Below are positions 1 to 12,200 of a stretch of 64,000 nt of DNA, in pieces. A program made the translations under genes and the position numbers. This DNA is from Anaeramoeba flamelloides (Eukaryota; Metamonada; Anaeramoebidae). The stretch lies in contig JANTQA010000023.1 of NCBI GenBank assembly GCA_027625915.1, positions 16,368,001 through 16,432,000 on the forward strand, in the 5' to 3' direction. Each line of letters opens with the position of its first letter. Position 1 is the stretch's first letter. Under the pieces are notes generated by a model that saw only the letters and a program-made list of their open reading frames with translations, was not told where the DNA came from and ran no database searches.

Positions 1-286
1 CAAAGTTAATTCGTAAATTCTAAAAACAAAAAAAATAAATTGTTGAATGATTGGACGAATGAAGGTAATATCATTTAATCCTATTTTAATATTTTTGAAT
101 TCTCTTACCCAAATTGTGTAATTATAAATTTAATATTATTTTTTGAAATTAAATTGATCCTTTTTTCAAAAAAAGTGAAAAATGAAATATTTTTAAAAAA
201 GTCATCTATTTTTGATTTATTCAGACTTTTCGACTGTTTTTGGGCTTATTTTAAACTTTTTTTTGCTTCACTTCTCAAGTAGAACC

Positions 287-967
287 CTAAATGATAATTG
301 AATTTTCCAGAATACTACCTTTCTGATCAAAATTAAATTCTCCTTTTTGAAAATTACAGTTTATAAAGTAGACTAAGTTTGTATACTTTGTCTTGTCCGA
401 TTTTTTATCAAGTATGAGAAAAGAATTATTTTTAATCCCCAAAATAAAGAATAATTCCGTCATGTGTATTTTCTTGACTAAAAATCACTTGAACTCCAAC
501 CAGATTTAAAAATTGTGCCGAAAAAGGTTTTTCAGTTTTGAACTTTGAATCGAAATATAGAACTGATGATTTAATAGGATTTATCTTGACTAAAAATAAC
601 TCAATTACTCAAGGACTGAAAACTAAAGCTCCAAAAACCTTCATATTTCGATCTTTTATTTTTATAACATAAGATCAATCTGTGTTTCTGAATTTTGATT
701 TATATTTATGGTTTGTGATGAAAATTTTGATTATGAACACTCAAAAAAGAACGAATATAGATAATTATGATTAATCTTTTGGACTGTTATCGGATTTGAT
801 TTTTTTCCTTTAAAAAAAACCTTGCTTTTCTCAATAATTTTTTATTTTTAAAGAATTACAAACGATTTTTTAATGGGATGACTAAAATTGGTTTTCAACG
901 AAAAGGTTTTGTCTAATTTGATTTTTGTTGGCACCCTCATGTTGAAGACTTTGCTAATTCTATTCAT
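287..967 (-). pseudogene. broken coding-like stretch, unknown family
   Basis: On the minus strand three consecutive pieces read like ordinary protein: 967-848 (begins MNRISKVFNMRVPTKIKL), 608-432 (contains LVGVQVIFSQENTHDG) and 430-287 (contains FNFDQKGSILENS). They lie in different frames, end in stops, and I see no GT..AG introns that would join them. The mix of residues is far from what random A/T-rich DNA would give. I read it as a decayed or fragmentary host gene. I do not recognise the family. It could instead be the end of a gene with unusual introns. Confidence 0.3.
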
Positions 968-975
968 GTGACTTT

Positions 976-1539
976 AAATTAGAAAATCCTAAGATTTTTT
1001 TTTATTTTGATCTCTTTTGAAAAGATTCGGTCATTTGGAAACTATGTTATTGTTCAAAAAAATGATTTTTCTTTTGCCAGAAAAAAGTACAGTAAAGTTT
1101 TTTTTAACACTTTTTTATTTGAATATTTTCTTATCAAATAATTAAAAATTAATTTTGACAGAGTAAAACGTATGTATCTATTCCCTGAGATCGCCTTCTT
1201 AAGGTTTCATTTATGACAGAAAAATATTTAAAAAATTTTTTAGTCTAAAAAATTATTGTTACTTCATTGATTATGACAAAAGTGTAAAACTAACATTAAA
1301 ATTTGAATTTTTTTCGTATTTTCTCAATTTTCCAAATTTTTTTCATTTAAATAAAAACAGTTCAATTTTCCTTTTCATTTTTTTATTTTTTTTTTATTTT
1401 GTTTTGTTTTTTCTTTTTCTCAAAATTATCCATTCTTTTTTTTTTTTTAAACCAAATTGTAATTCTATTTTTTATTTCTTCTTTTGTTTTAATTGACAAA
1501 TTTTTTTTTTTTTAAATTTTTATTTTCCGACAAACCACA
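976..1539. promoter_or_regulatory. upstream region of the homeobox gene
   Basis: No gene is seen here. The last 200 bases are strongly pyrimidine rich, with several T runs of 8-13 ending about 20 bases before the ATG at 1540. A T-rich leader followed by an A/C-rich stretch before the ATG recurs at the calmodulin-like and RhoGAP genes, so it may be the local core-promoter or 5' leader style. No TATA-type box can be singled out in this composition. Confidence 0.3.
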
Positions 1540-2706
1540 ATGAACTCTTACCTTTACGAACCATTTTTAAACTTTGAATCGAACTTATCGCTTTTTGAAG
1601 AACACAATGAACTTTATACGTACACCAATTATTTTTCGAATGACAACCAGCTATCCACTACGGTTCTTTATCCAAATTTTGAAAAAGCAAACTATTTAAT
1701 GAAAGAAAGCTTTGTGAATAAAAGTGTGTTAAATAATGAGCTTCAAACCCACGAAAATGGGTTTGGAATCAACACCAATGAACAGCCACTATTTTACAGC
1801 TCGCTTACCGAACAAAAATTCTCACCTGTTTTCTTAAACCAAGATCTTGGATCGCAACAAGAAGCACATTTCGAGACACAGAGCCAAATGCACAACTTTG
1901 ACCAAACAAACGAGGAGAATTTAATAACCATTGCAAATGGAGATTTCCTTTTCCCTTCTCACGAATCACCCAAACCTCTTCAGATGGAAAACCACGAAAC
2001 AGAAAGCAATATATTGAATCTCGACAAGAATGAAGATCAAAAGACTACCACCAACACAAATTCATTTTTCATCAATCGAAACAAAAAAATTGGATTTGAT
2101 TTTTTTAATTATGAAAGCCAGACACCTGCATTGTTCACACAATCCCCAACCACGGAAAAGGAACTTTTAAAAAAAGATAGTGTTGTTGTCAAAAATAATC
2201 ATCCAAAAACCCAAAGAAAAAGATTATACGAAGAAAATGAAAACGAAAATGAAAATGAAAGAATTAATTACAAAATCGAAACAAATGACATTCAAAAAAT
2301 AAGAAGAAAAAATAATGATAAAAAAGAACGAAAAGAACCTAAAAGAAGACCAAACAAATCAAAACCAAAATCAAAAAAAAACAACAAAAGTAACGATTAT
2401 GAGATCAATAGCGTAATCATCCCATCGGAAAAGGGGAAACGTGTCAAGATCTTCAAAAGGAGAAAACCAACAAGATCAGAAAGACTGAAAACAACTGAAT
2501 ACGCAAAAACACTTTTCGAAAACTGGTTTACCAAGCACCTTAACAGGCCAGAAGGACCTTACCCAGATAAGAATACAAGGAAATCAATGTCTGAAAAAAC
2601 TGGTATCCCTGAACTTCAAGTCACAAGATGGTTTGGCCAAAGAAGAAGATTGCAACGATTATTGTGGGAAAATAAGAAAGTTCAAAAGCCAAATTGGATC
2701 AACTAA
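1540..2706 (+). CDS. TALE-like homeodomain transcription factor
   Basis: A 388-residue intronless ORF with a start preceded by a T-rich leader. Residues 1-215 are Asn/Ser/Glu-rich and apparently disordered. Residues 215-310 are very basic, with Lys/Arg runs that could serve as nuclear localisation signals. The homeodomain lies at about 310-372 near the C-terminus. Helix 1 is around EYAKTLFENWFTKHL. The loop carries GPYP, the three-residue extension typical of TALE homeodomains (PBX, MEIS, KNOX), followed by EKTGIPELQVTRWF. Helix 3 reads WFGQRRRLQR. Trp48 and Phe49 are present, Gly50 is PBX-like, and Arg53 is present, but the nearly invariant Asn51 that contacts adenine is replaced by Gln (CAA codon). 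It probably acts in the nucleus as a DNA-binding regulator; DNA specificity may be altered. The family call is firm; targets are unknown. Confidence 0.85.
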   Translation: MNSYLYEPFLNFESNLSLFEEHNELYTYTNYFSNDNQLSTTVLYPNFEKANYLMKESFVNKSVLNNELQTHENGFGINTNEQPLFYSSLTEQKFSPVFLNQDLGSQQEAHFETQSQMHNFDQTNEENLITIANGDFLFPSHESPKPLQMENHETESNILNLDKNEDQKTTTNTNSFFINRNKKIGFDFFNYESQTPALFTQSPTTEKELLKKDSVVVKNNHPKTQRKRLYEENENENENERINYKIETNDIQKIRRKNNDKKERKEPKRRPNKSKPKSKKNNKSNDYEINSVIIPSEKGKRVKIFKRRKPTRSERLKTTEYAKTLFENWFTKHLNRPEGPYPDKNTRKSMSEKTGIPELQVTRWFGQRRRLQRLLWENKKVQKPNWIN

Positions 2707-3214
2707 ATTAAAAACATTTTTTAAAAAAATTTTTTTTGTTATTAATATTTTTTTTTTCTCGTTCTTTTTCTTTTTCTCTTACTTTTTTTTTTTTTCTTCT
2801 AATTTTGTCGACAAATTATATCTAATCAACAAAATTGTTTACATTCAATATTATTTAATCAAAATAATTTTTATTTTGATTTGTTAACAGCCTATAAAAA
2901 AAAAAGATTATTACTTTTTGATAATTTGTTATTAAAAATAACTTTGTTATGTCTATAATAAAGTATATTTATTTATCAAATAGTAATAATTATTTTCTAT
3001 TTTAATATTTCTTAAAGAAATAATTAGAATTGTCAAACTACTTTCATTGTTCTTAACAGATTTTTTTTTTATTCTCTATTCATCTTTTGTAATTCTACAA
3101 TTACTAATAAATATTCTTATATTAAAAAAATCTTTTTAATTTTTTTTTTTTGGTTTTTTTTTTTAATGGCTTTTCCAAAGAAAAAAATAGTCATAAATTT
3201 TAAAAAACATAGAT
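2707..3214. other. 3' flank of the homeobox gene
   Basis: T-rich downstream DNA with no recognisable gene. A +1-frame overlapping ORF running from the homeobox 3' end into poly-T is an artefact of composition. Confidence 0.4.
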
Positions 3215-4054
3215 TATCAATTTTCTTTGATTACTTACTTCCAAATATTAGAAAAAACCTTCATAAGAAAATACTAGAATGATCTTCTTGACGAGATTGC
3301 CAAGCAATTATTAAATATTCCTCTAAAAATAGCAATCAAGATTTCTAAATTTATCAATTTTTAGATTATTACTGTGTCATTTTCCGATCTAGAAATTAAA
3401 AATTTTTTATTTTAAATTTCTAAAAAATTTGCCAAACCAACACTGGAGCAAATATAGCTGAAAGGAATTCCAAAAAAAAACAAAAAAACTAAATTTGAAG
3501 TTTTATATTGGAATTTAATTCATGAGTTTTTCTTTTTATAGTGCTATAATCAGAAAAAGCAAAAATTCTTTGTACATTATATTGGAATAGTATATTATGA
3601 AATACCTCTGGCCATATCTGTAAAAATTAAAATCAGGTCCAATTAATATATCATATTTTAAGAATTTTCATAAAACTTGTAAATTCTCAAAAATTAAAAG
3701 ATATATAATTTTTTGAACATTAGGACATTCTTTCACATGTTTTTTTTACTAAAAATACAATCTGAATTGCAATTTTTTTTTTTTTTAAATATGAAATTTT
3801 AAAAAATAAAAAAGAAATAATACAAAAGGGTGATAATATTTGGGAAAAAATTGGTTTAGATTATGGACCAGAGTAAGAAGAATTTTGAAAAATGGATAGT
3901 GAACAATCACAAGTGTTAGAAATAGAAAATTATTGAAAAATTAAAAGAAAACGAAGAAAAAGAAGAAGAAGAAGAAGAAAATTACCCAAAAATAATCCAA
4001 AATTTAGCAGATACTTGTAATAATACAAACAAATCAACAACCTATTTATTATAA
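3215..4054 (+). pseudogene. decayed coding-like stretch
   Basis: On the plus strand short protein-like pieces follow one another in different frames. About 3218-3280 contains FFDYLLPNIRKNLHKKILE. About 3282-3366 contains DLLDEIAKQLLNIPLK. About 3570-3640 contains YIGIVYYEIPLAISVK. The segment 3932-4054 has a Glu-rich run followed by NYPKIIQNLADTC and ends in TAA. None is longer than about 40 codons, and no splice sites join them. This suggests an old, broken gene copy. The family is not recognised, and part of it may be chance. Confidence 0.25.
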
Positions 4055-5742
4055 AAGTTAAATTATAAGCTAAAAATCCAATACTACTCATTTTTATAAT
4101 AATCTACATTTTCATTTACCTTTGAGACGAAGTTTTTTGGAAAGAATCCGAAACTGTACTACTACATTCTTAATTGATCTGTGAAGTATTTTTTTTCTGT
4201 TTCTGAAATTATAACAAAACCAGAAATATAGAAATTCAAATACAATTTTTTCATTGTTGAAGTATTAAGACTAAGGTATAATAGTTTTTTTTTGTATAAA
4301 ACAGTAAAAAAATGTTTTTTTTTTAATATATTTGAATAAATTATTAAAGAAAATAAATATATATTCAATTTTATATTTATATTTTTGGTAATTGATTCAT
4401 TCTGATTTATTTAAGGTGTAATAAGTGTTTCTCTATTGTTTTTAAATAATTAATTTTAAATTAATTTAGAAATTCAAACATAAAAATTAAGATAATAAGT
4501 ATTCGGAATTATATTTAATTATGTTTATTTTCAATGAAAATTAAATAAAACATCAAGAAATTTCGAGAAAATTATTATATTTCATATTTGGTAAAATTTC
4601 AAAATTGCCCAAATTCTCATTTTTTTTAAAATAGTCAATCCCATTGAAATATATTGACTGTGGGTATTAAAAAACCTCTTTACGGGTAAGTTAAGGTATG
4701 TTAGAGAATGTTAGAGTAGGCCTGGGTGGTTTGTTTAATATTCTAGGGAAATTTGATTAGTATTTTTAAACAAAAATAATTTAAGACCAATTAGACTTTT
4801 GAAACTTGTTTTAAGGGGAAAAAATTTTACATTTAACTTTTTGTGTTAACATTGAGTTTGGAACAAAATTTCAAAAATATTTAGTATTGATAATTTCAAG
4901 TTTTATTATTTTTCTACAATTCAAGTAATAAAATAAAACCAATCGTAAAATAATACTTTTTGATTTTTTCTCCCACAATTAGAAAAAAAACCATTGAAAA
5001 CTTTCATAACAATAAAAATAATCAAGAAAATCTTCAAAAATATATAAAACTTCAATTTGACAAATTTTGCAATTTGGCCAAATTTGGAATTGAATAATAT
5101 ACCCAAAATTTCCGTTTAATCTAATAAATGAAACTAGATGAAAAAATTATAATAAAATTTTTCGTAAGTGATACTCAAAAGAGTAACATTTTTTTTCAAG
5201 TCGTTTGGCCCATAGAATGGGATTTTTGTAATTATTTGGTTGAAAAAATTTTTTTTATAATCAAAATAAAATTCTGATACAAATAATAAATGTTTGTTAT
5301 CTATTAATTTGAACAGTGTAAGTATTTTTTTTTAAATTTTTGGGTTTAAATGAATGCATTAAAAATTTTATATAAAAATAATAACTTAAAGAATAAACTT
5401 ATAATTATGAAATCTATACAATTTTAAAGAAACTCAGAAATTTTGAACAAAAATTAATTCACAAAAAAAATTTCACAATTAAAAAACAAAATTCAAATTC
5501 TAGTAAAATAATTTTTTTTATAAAAAAAAACCAAAAAAATATTCTTTAATTTGATATTGTTTTTATACCTTAAATTTCTTTCAAAGTTTGTATCTTAAAA
5601 GTGAACCTAGATGTAGTCAATATATAAATAACTATGTTCGACAAAAAATCCAATACAATTTAGAAATTAAATAACATAGAAATTCAATCAATTTTCACAT
5701 GGATCTGTTTTTGATATTTTTAACAAATCAATAAAAAAAAAA
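4055..5742. other. intergenic, nothing recognised
   Basis: A/T-rich DNA with short spurious ORFs only. A patch at about 4680-4740 is unusually G-rich for the window (repeated TTAGAG/GGTAAG-like words) but has no coding sense I can read. Confidence 0.4.
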
Positions 5743-5985
5743 TAAATAAAAAACCAGATTAAGGAACAAACTATCAAACAATCTAATAATGATTCTAAAA
5801 ATTCATATTTTGTTAAAGACACTATTGTAACAATTTTTAAAATGGGTAATAATTATGAACCAAGTTTTATTATTTTCCATGGTAGAATTACTTTGTATTT
5901 ATTGGGAAACACTTCTCAATCACATCTTATTTCCCAGTATCATTTGATCAATAATTGTATTAATATTACACCAATGAATGTTTGA
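5743..5985 (+). other. 80-codon open stretch, possible gene fragment
   Basis: An open frame without stops runs for 80 codons to a TGA and has protein-like composition (segments KMGNNYEPSFIIFHGRITLY and SHLISQYHLINNC). The only internal ATG is 45 codons before the end. It lies between a decayed region and the 3' end of the BEACH gene. The alternation of hydrophobic strands faintly recalls a PH domain, but this is not strong enough to name it. It could be an exon remnant of a lost gene. Confidence 0.22.
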
Positions 5986-6217
5986 TTAATAAAAAAGTAA
6001 AAATTTACAATTTAATGATACTGATTAACATTATTTTTAAATTACATAAATTCAACAAAACAATATAAAATAATAAAAAAAAAATAAATATAAATTCAAT
6101 ATTTCCAGTTTATTATTATTTATTAAATAATAAAAGAATTAAAAACATTTAATTAAGATTAAAAAACATGAAAATGAAAATTAATACAAAAAAAAAAAAA
6201 ATAAATTAGTTAATTAA

Positions 6218-9200
6218 TCAATGAGAATATGCAAACATCATCACTTTACCATTATTCAAGCCAATTAACAAGACATTTGCATTAGCCGATATAGCTAAAG
6301 AAGAAATTTTTTTACCAATTGATTCCTTTTTAAGCATAGACAAGGTCCCTATTTGTATAATTTTTATTGTACCAAACCCATCAGCAGCAAATAACAAAGA
6401 TTGATCTTCCGAGAAAACCCAATATTTAATATCTAGCCCAGCATTTAATTGATTTAATAATTTGCCATTTAAAGTAAAAACTTTAATCAAATGATTTTTG
6501 GGTGAGAATAAAATAATTTTGGAATGTATATATAAAATTTTTACTAATGTAACCGGGCAATCATTTTTGATTGACATTACATATTTACCATCGAACAAGT
6601 TGTGTATTATCAAATTATGGTCATCTGAGCCCGTGACGACCAAATTGAATTCTGTATTTACATCCACGCAATTAATTACGTCATCGTGGCCGTATAAAAT
6701 TATTTCTGATGCAATTTTGACAATCTGCGTTTTCTTTTTTTCTTTTAAATCGATTTTATAAATCCTTGCCGTGGTGTCCCTTGAACCAGAAACCAGATAT
6801 TCGTTTTTTTCATCGATTGCTAAACAAGTGATCAGATCATTGTGCTTATTTACTGTTTGGAGATTAATGGAATTTTTAATGGAAATAACATAAATTGAAT
6901 TCGTCCAAAATCCACTAGCAAATAGAAATTTTGAATCGTTTGTTTTTGCAAAGCAATTCTGAAAATTTTTAATTTGGATTGAAAATGTTGGTCCAATGCG
7001 ATCTTTGGAAATCATTAGGGATTTTTTATTTAAAGAAATTCCATTGTAATTATTTTTATTGGTGAAATTATTATTATTATTAGTAGTATTATTATAATTA
7101 TTATTATTATTATTATTATTTTCAATTTTTTTGATTGTATTATTTAAAATATTTATTTTATGACTATTTAACTGTATTTTTAGTTTTCGATATAATTTTC
7201 TATTATTATCAATCAGAATAAAATGATTTTGTTTTGATAATTTTAAAAAAGATAAAAATACAATTGGCTGCTTTGAAACCCTTGCTTCAATTGAAGATGT
7301 AAAATTAAAATTTATTTTTTTCAGATTTAGTTGCATTTCCTTTGGTAAATACGTTTTATAAGGAGAAAGATTATTATTATTTTTGTTACTTTGGCTATTC
7401 ATCAATTTTCTTTTTGGGTGAGATTTTTTAAATAACTGAATTGGAGTTTGACCAAAATATTCGATTTGGGTGATGATTGCTTTTTTTTTAATTGGATCAG
7501 TAATTGTATCTATATCAACCCCCCCTTCATAAGTTAAATAATAAAATACATTGTCTGCCTTTTCTGCTTCTTTGCCTCTTTGTTTAAACCCAAAAATTAA
7601 ATCAATCCATTCGTTTAAGTGTTCACTTACATACTCCGATTCAAGCGCTTGTCTATGTATTCGAATGAATTCTTCTGGTGATCCATTCGCCCATGGTGGC
7701 AATTCAACATCATTCACCTTTTCGTTGTTTTGCCTTTTCCCAAAGTCAAAATTGTTGGAATTGATTAAAAAGTCTGGAAAATAGAAAAATTCGGGTGTCA
7801 ATTCTTTAAAATCACCTGATCCTTCTAAACAATTTTTCCAAGTATTTGGAATTGAAAAAAATAATCTATCTGGATGATCAAAATTTCCTCCTATTTATTT
7901 TTTTTGAAATATTAAATATTAATGTGATATAGAGATATATGATATATATATATATATATAATAAGATATGAATATAGTTTAAAATAAAAAAATTATTATT
8001 GGTGTTATAATTGCTGTGCTAATAAAGAGAACATGGTTTTCATTCATAAATTTAGAAATATTATACTAAAACAATAATCATTCAAAATAGTCAGGTTAAA
8101 AAAATATATATAATTATATTCATTTTCTTTGTTTATAGTGGTATTATTAGTTATTTCTATACTCATTTTAAGACAATGAATGAAAAGTTAGTTAAAAGTA
8201 AAAGTATATTTGTGAATAACTTGTTGCATTTTTTTCAAAAAAAATAAAACAACAAAAAAAGTGTAAAATTTTCAAAATTAAAAAAAAAATATAATTTAAA
8301 AAAAAAAAAATTATAATTACCTTGCTGCCTTAGCGACAATGCTGTAAAGGGTTCTAATCTAATTAAAAAAAAGAGAGGCACCGCACCCGAGGAATAATGA
8401 GAACCATATAAAAACGGTGGTATTTGTAATTCTTGTTTTGCAAATTCAAAGTTTGTTCTGGCCTTGAGTAATCCATTTTCATTTAAAGCACCAATTGGCT
8501 TTGATAAATCTCTATAAATCTTGGGATCATTTAAATCGATTGTCTTTGAGGTATAATCTTGTAAAATCCAAGGAAATACGTGATATTGGCTAATATCATT
8601 ATATGACCTACCCGCTATTGTGTTTAGTCTCATTAGATATTCAAAATTAGAAATTTTCCGATCAATCCACTTTTGTGTATAATTATATTTTTTAAATATT
8701 TTTCTTGGATCTATATAATTGATATCAAAATTGGTATATTTTAAGGAAAATATTTTTTTTAAGATCCTATTGCGATCGGATGTTTGGTAATTAATAAAAT
8801 AATTTTTCCCATTTTTCATAAATAATTCAATTGCACTATTTTTTAATAAATGCCTGCGTGGGTATATTGAAACAATGTGCTCCCATGGCCAAATATATCT
8901 ATGCTTAACTTTTTTTTCTTTCATCTCCATTTTTTGTTCTTTTGCTAAATTGATATAATCTACATCAAATTCTAAAGATTTGTTTGTAATAATAAAATTT
9001 CCTGGAATCGTAATTAAAGGGAAGATGAGTTTTGCATTAATCTTTTCTATCGTTAGTTTTTTAATTTGGGTATTATCCTTATGGGTTGAATTATTCTGAG
9101 AATTAATATTTTTATTATTATGAATTTTTTTATTTTCAAGTTTTTTATTATTACTATTACTATTACTATTCCTATTCATATCCCCATTCCCGTTTCCGTT

Positions 9201-12200
9201 TTCAATTCCAATATCAACATCGATATCATCGGTGCTATTATCAAAATCGGAACTTAAATCATTTAATTCTTCTAACTTGTTAAAAGAAGTTACTGAAAAA
9301 TTTTCTTTTAATAATGGGCTTTCATTATAATTTTTTATTGAACTCTTTTCGTCTTTGAAATCACCAACTAAACTTTGGTAATTTTTATTATTATAAGTTT
9401 TGAAATCATGATTTATTTTGATTCTTTTTCTTCTTCTTAATGAATCTTCATTTTTAGAAATTTTAAAATGTATTTTCTGTTCTTGACTAGATTTTCCCCA
9501 TGCCCCCTTTTCATTGGATAACCCTCTAAAGATTTTTCTCCAAATATTTTGATTAATTTTTATTCTTGTTTCCATTTTCCGGTTGATATATTTCCACTCT
9601 TCTTCAAATGTTTTAAAATATTCATTTTTACCAACCATTTCTTTTCCCCTTTCCCCTTTCTTTCCCCGTTCCTTTTCTTTTTTTATTTCCATTACCTGTC
9701 CTATTTCCTTTTCGAGATATGTTTTCTTTTTATTACTGAAATTATTATTTTTTTCTAATTTTTTTATTGTTTTATCATTCATTTTGAAATTATTTTCGAT
9801 TTCTTCAAAATACTTTTTAATATTCTGAAATTTATTTAATTTATATTCTTGATTTTTTTTTTTTAAATTTTCAAAAATTTTAAACCAATCATTTTTCTTT
9901 AATAATATATTCTCTATAATTTCATCTAATTCATTTATTATTTTTTTTTTATTGTTTAAAATTAAAGATTTGTTTTTTGAATTTTTGAACAATTTTGAAA
10001 ACATTTTTAAATTATTAATAATAAAGTTTATTATCGATGATTTTAATATTTTTAATTCTATTTCTTTTCTTTTTTGGATTCTATTTACCTTCTCTTTTAC
10101 CCTTTTTTTACCCTTTTTATTTTTATTTTTTTTTATTTGTTGAAATTCATCTTCAATTATCACTTCAAATTTCCCTTTCTTTTCTCCTTCATTACAATTT
10201 TCTCCTTTATTTCCACACACATTTTCATTTACATTTTGCATTGCATTTTCATTTCCATGATCTATTTCTTTTTTTTTATTTTTCATTTTCAAAAGTAAAT
10301 TATATTCATTTTCATAGCATGTAAATAATCTTAAAAAGGAAATTGAATAAAAATTATCAATTTCTGGAGTGAATGATTTTAGATTTTTTAATAAAAATAA
10401 ATAATTATTGATTTGAGATTCAAAATTTAAATTGAGAGAACTATTTTTTTTAATAACTCTATATTGAAAATTTAGAAAATTTAAATATTCTTCTTTTTTT
10501 GCATTAATCAATAATTTGATATTATTTGTTTGTTTAAAAAAATTTAATTTTTCTAAAATTATTATTATATTTTTCATTATTTTTAAGTATTGTTTTTTAA
10601 AATAATTATAATAATTTTCTTTATATTTAATCTGAAAGTTTATTAATCTAAATTGGTTTTGAAGATTAATATAATAATTTTCTAAGCAATTGATTAACAT
10701 AAAGATATTTTTTATTATTCTATTGATGAAAAGTTTATTATTTTTATTTTTGTTATTTTCATTTAATAAATTATGAATAGTTTGTTTTAATTTTGAAATA
10801 GTTAATAATAAAATTTGTAAAGTGATTTTGTAATAAATAATTCTATTATTAAAAGTTATTTTAATTAAATAAAAGGTCGTTTTAATATTTTCTATTGGGT
10901 TTTGATGATGTAATATTTGAGAACAAAATTTTTGTTGAAATATATTTAAAGAAATTTTACTTATTGAAAAAGCAATATTATGTAAACTACGATATTTTTT
11001 CTTAATAATGTTTGAAATAATTGTTGAAAAATCAATAATTTTATTATTTTCCATTGATATTTCTTTTTCTATACGATTTTCATTACCCCCTTTATTTTCT
11101 TTTCCATTGTTGAATTCATGTTTATTTTCCATTTCCATTTCCACCTTTTCTATTTTCTGTTCAATTTCTTTTTCATTAAAATTGTTCTTTTCATTCTCTC
11201 TTTCATATGTATTTTTATTTTCGTTCTCATTTTCTATTTCAAAATTAGTATATTTTATAATTCCATCATCATCATCATCATTATTTTCTTTAGGATTTAT
11301 TTCAAAATATTTTTGTTTTTGTTGATTTAATAAAATATTTTTTTCTTGAAATTTGTTTAAATAATTTCTATCAAATAAAGATATTAATTTACTTTCCCAA
11401 TTTTCAATTTTAGTAAAAATGTGCAAATTTTCTTGATTTATTTTCATTAAAGTATTTATGTTATTGAATAAATAAAAGGAGTGGAAATTTGGAAATTTAA
11501 TAATGATTTTTAAAAATAAATCCAATAATCTGGGATGTTTTATAATAGTTTTTGCATTTAATAAATGACTTTCGTTACCACTTAGAGGGATTTCAAATAA
11601 TAAAGAATAAAGAATATTTTGTATTTTAGAATTCAATGGTTCTTTCAATAATATTAATTCAAATTTGTTCCAAAATGAATTTTTTTTTTGAAAAAGTAAA
11701 AATAATTTATTTTCTGTGCTTAATAATAATTGTAGATAATAAAGTAATTTTAATGATAATGCTTTAATTTTCCGATTATCCGATTGTAAAAATTTTAGAA
11801 TTAGATCTAGGAAATTAATTTTATTGATATAATTTATAAAAACCATAAAATTTCTATTTATATTAGTCTTGAATTTTGTGTTTTGTTTTTGATAATGAAT
11901 TAATTTGCAAAGATTAATAACAATTTTTATGATTATAATTTTTTCTTCATCTATATTTTTGATCTTTACATAATAATAAATCAATGATTGGAAATCTTTT
12001 AAACTGTTACATAATTGTAATTTCTTTTTTATTAAATCAAACACCTTTAATCTTAATTTTTTTAAATGATTTATTTGTGGTCTACGGCCAATATGTTGAT
12101 TTGTGTATTTGGAATATTTTATTAAGGAAATTTGTGATTGATGATGGAATTTTATCCGATAATAAAAATGAAGTATTTCTAGGAAATGTGTGATTTTTAA

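Noticed and set aside
2633-2887. 84-residue ORF overlapping the homeobox 3' end
   Set aside because: It is an off-frame reading of the homeodomain running into poly-T.
9549-11330. Several plus-strand ORFs rich in Phe, Ser and His
   Set aside because: They are antisense shadows of the Lys/Asn/Glu-rich BEACH exon.
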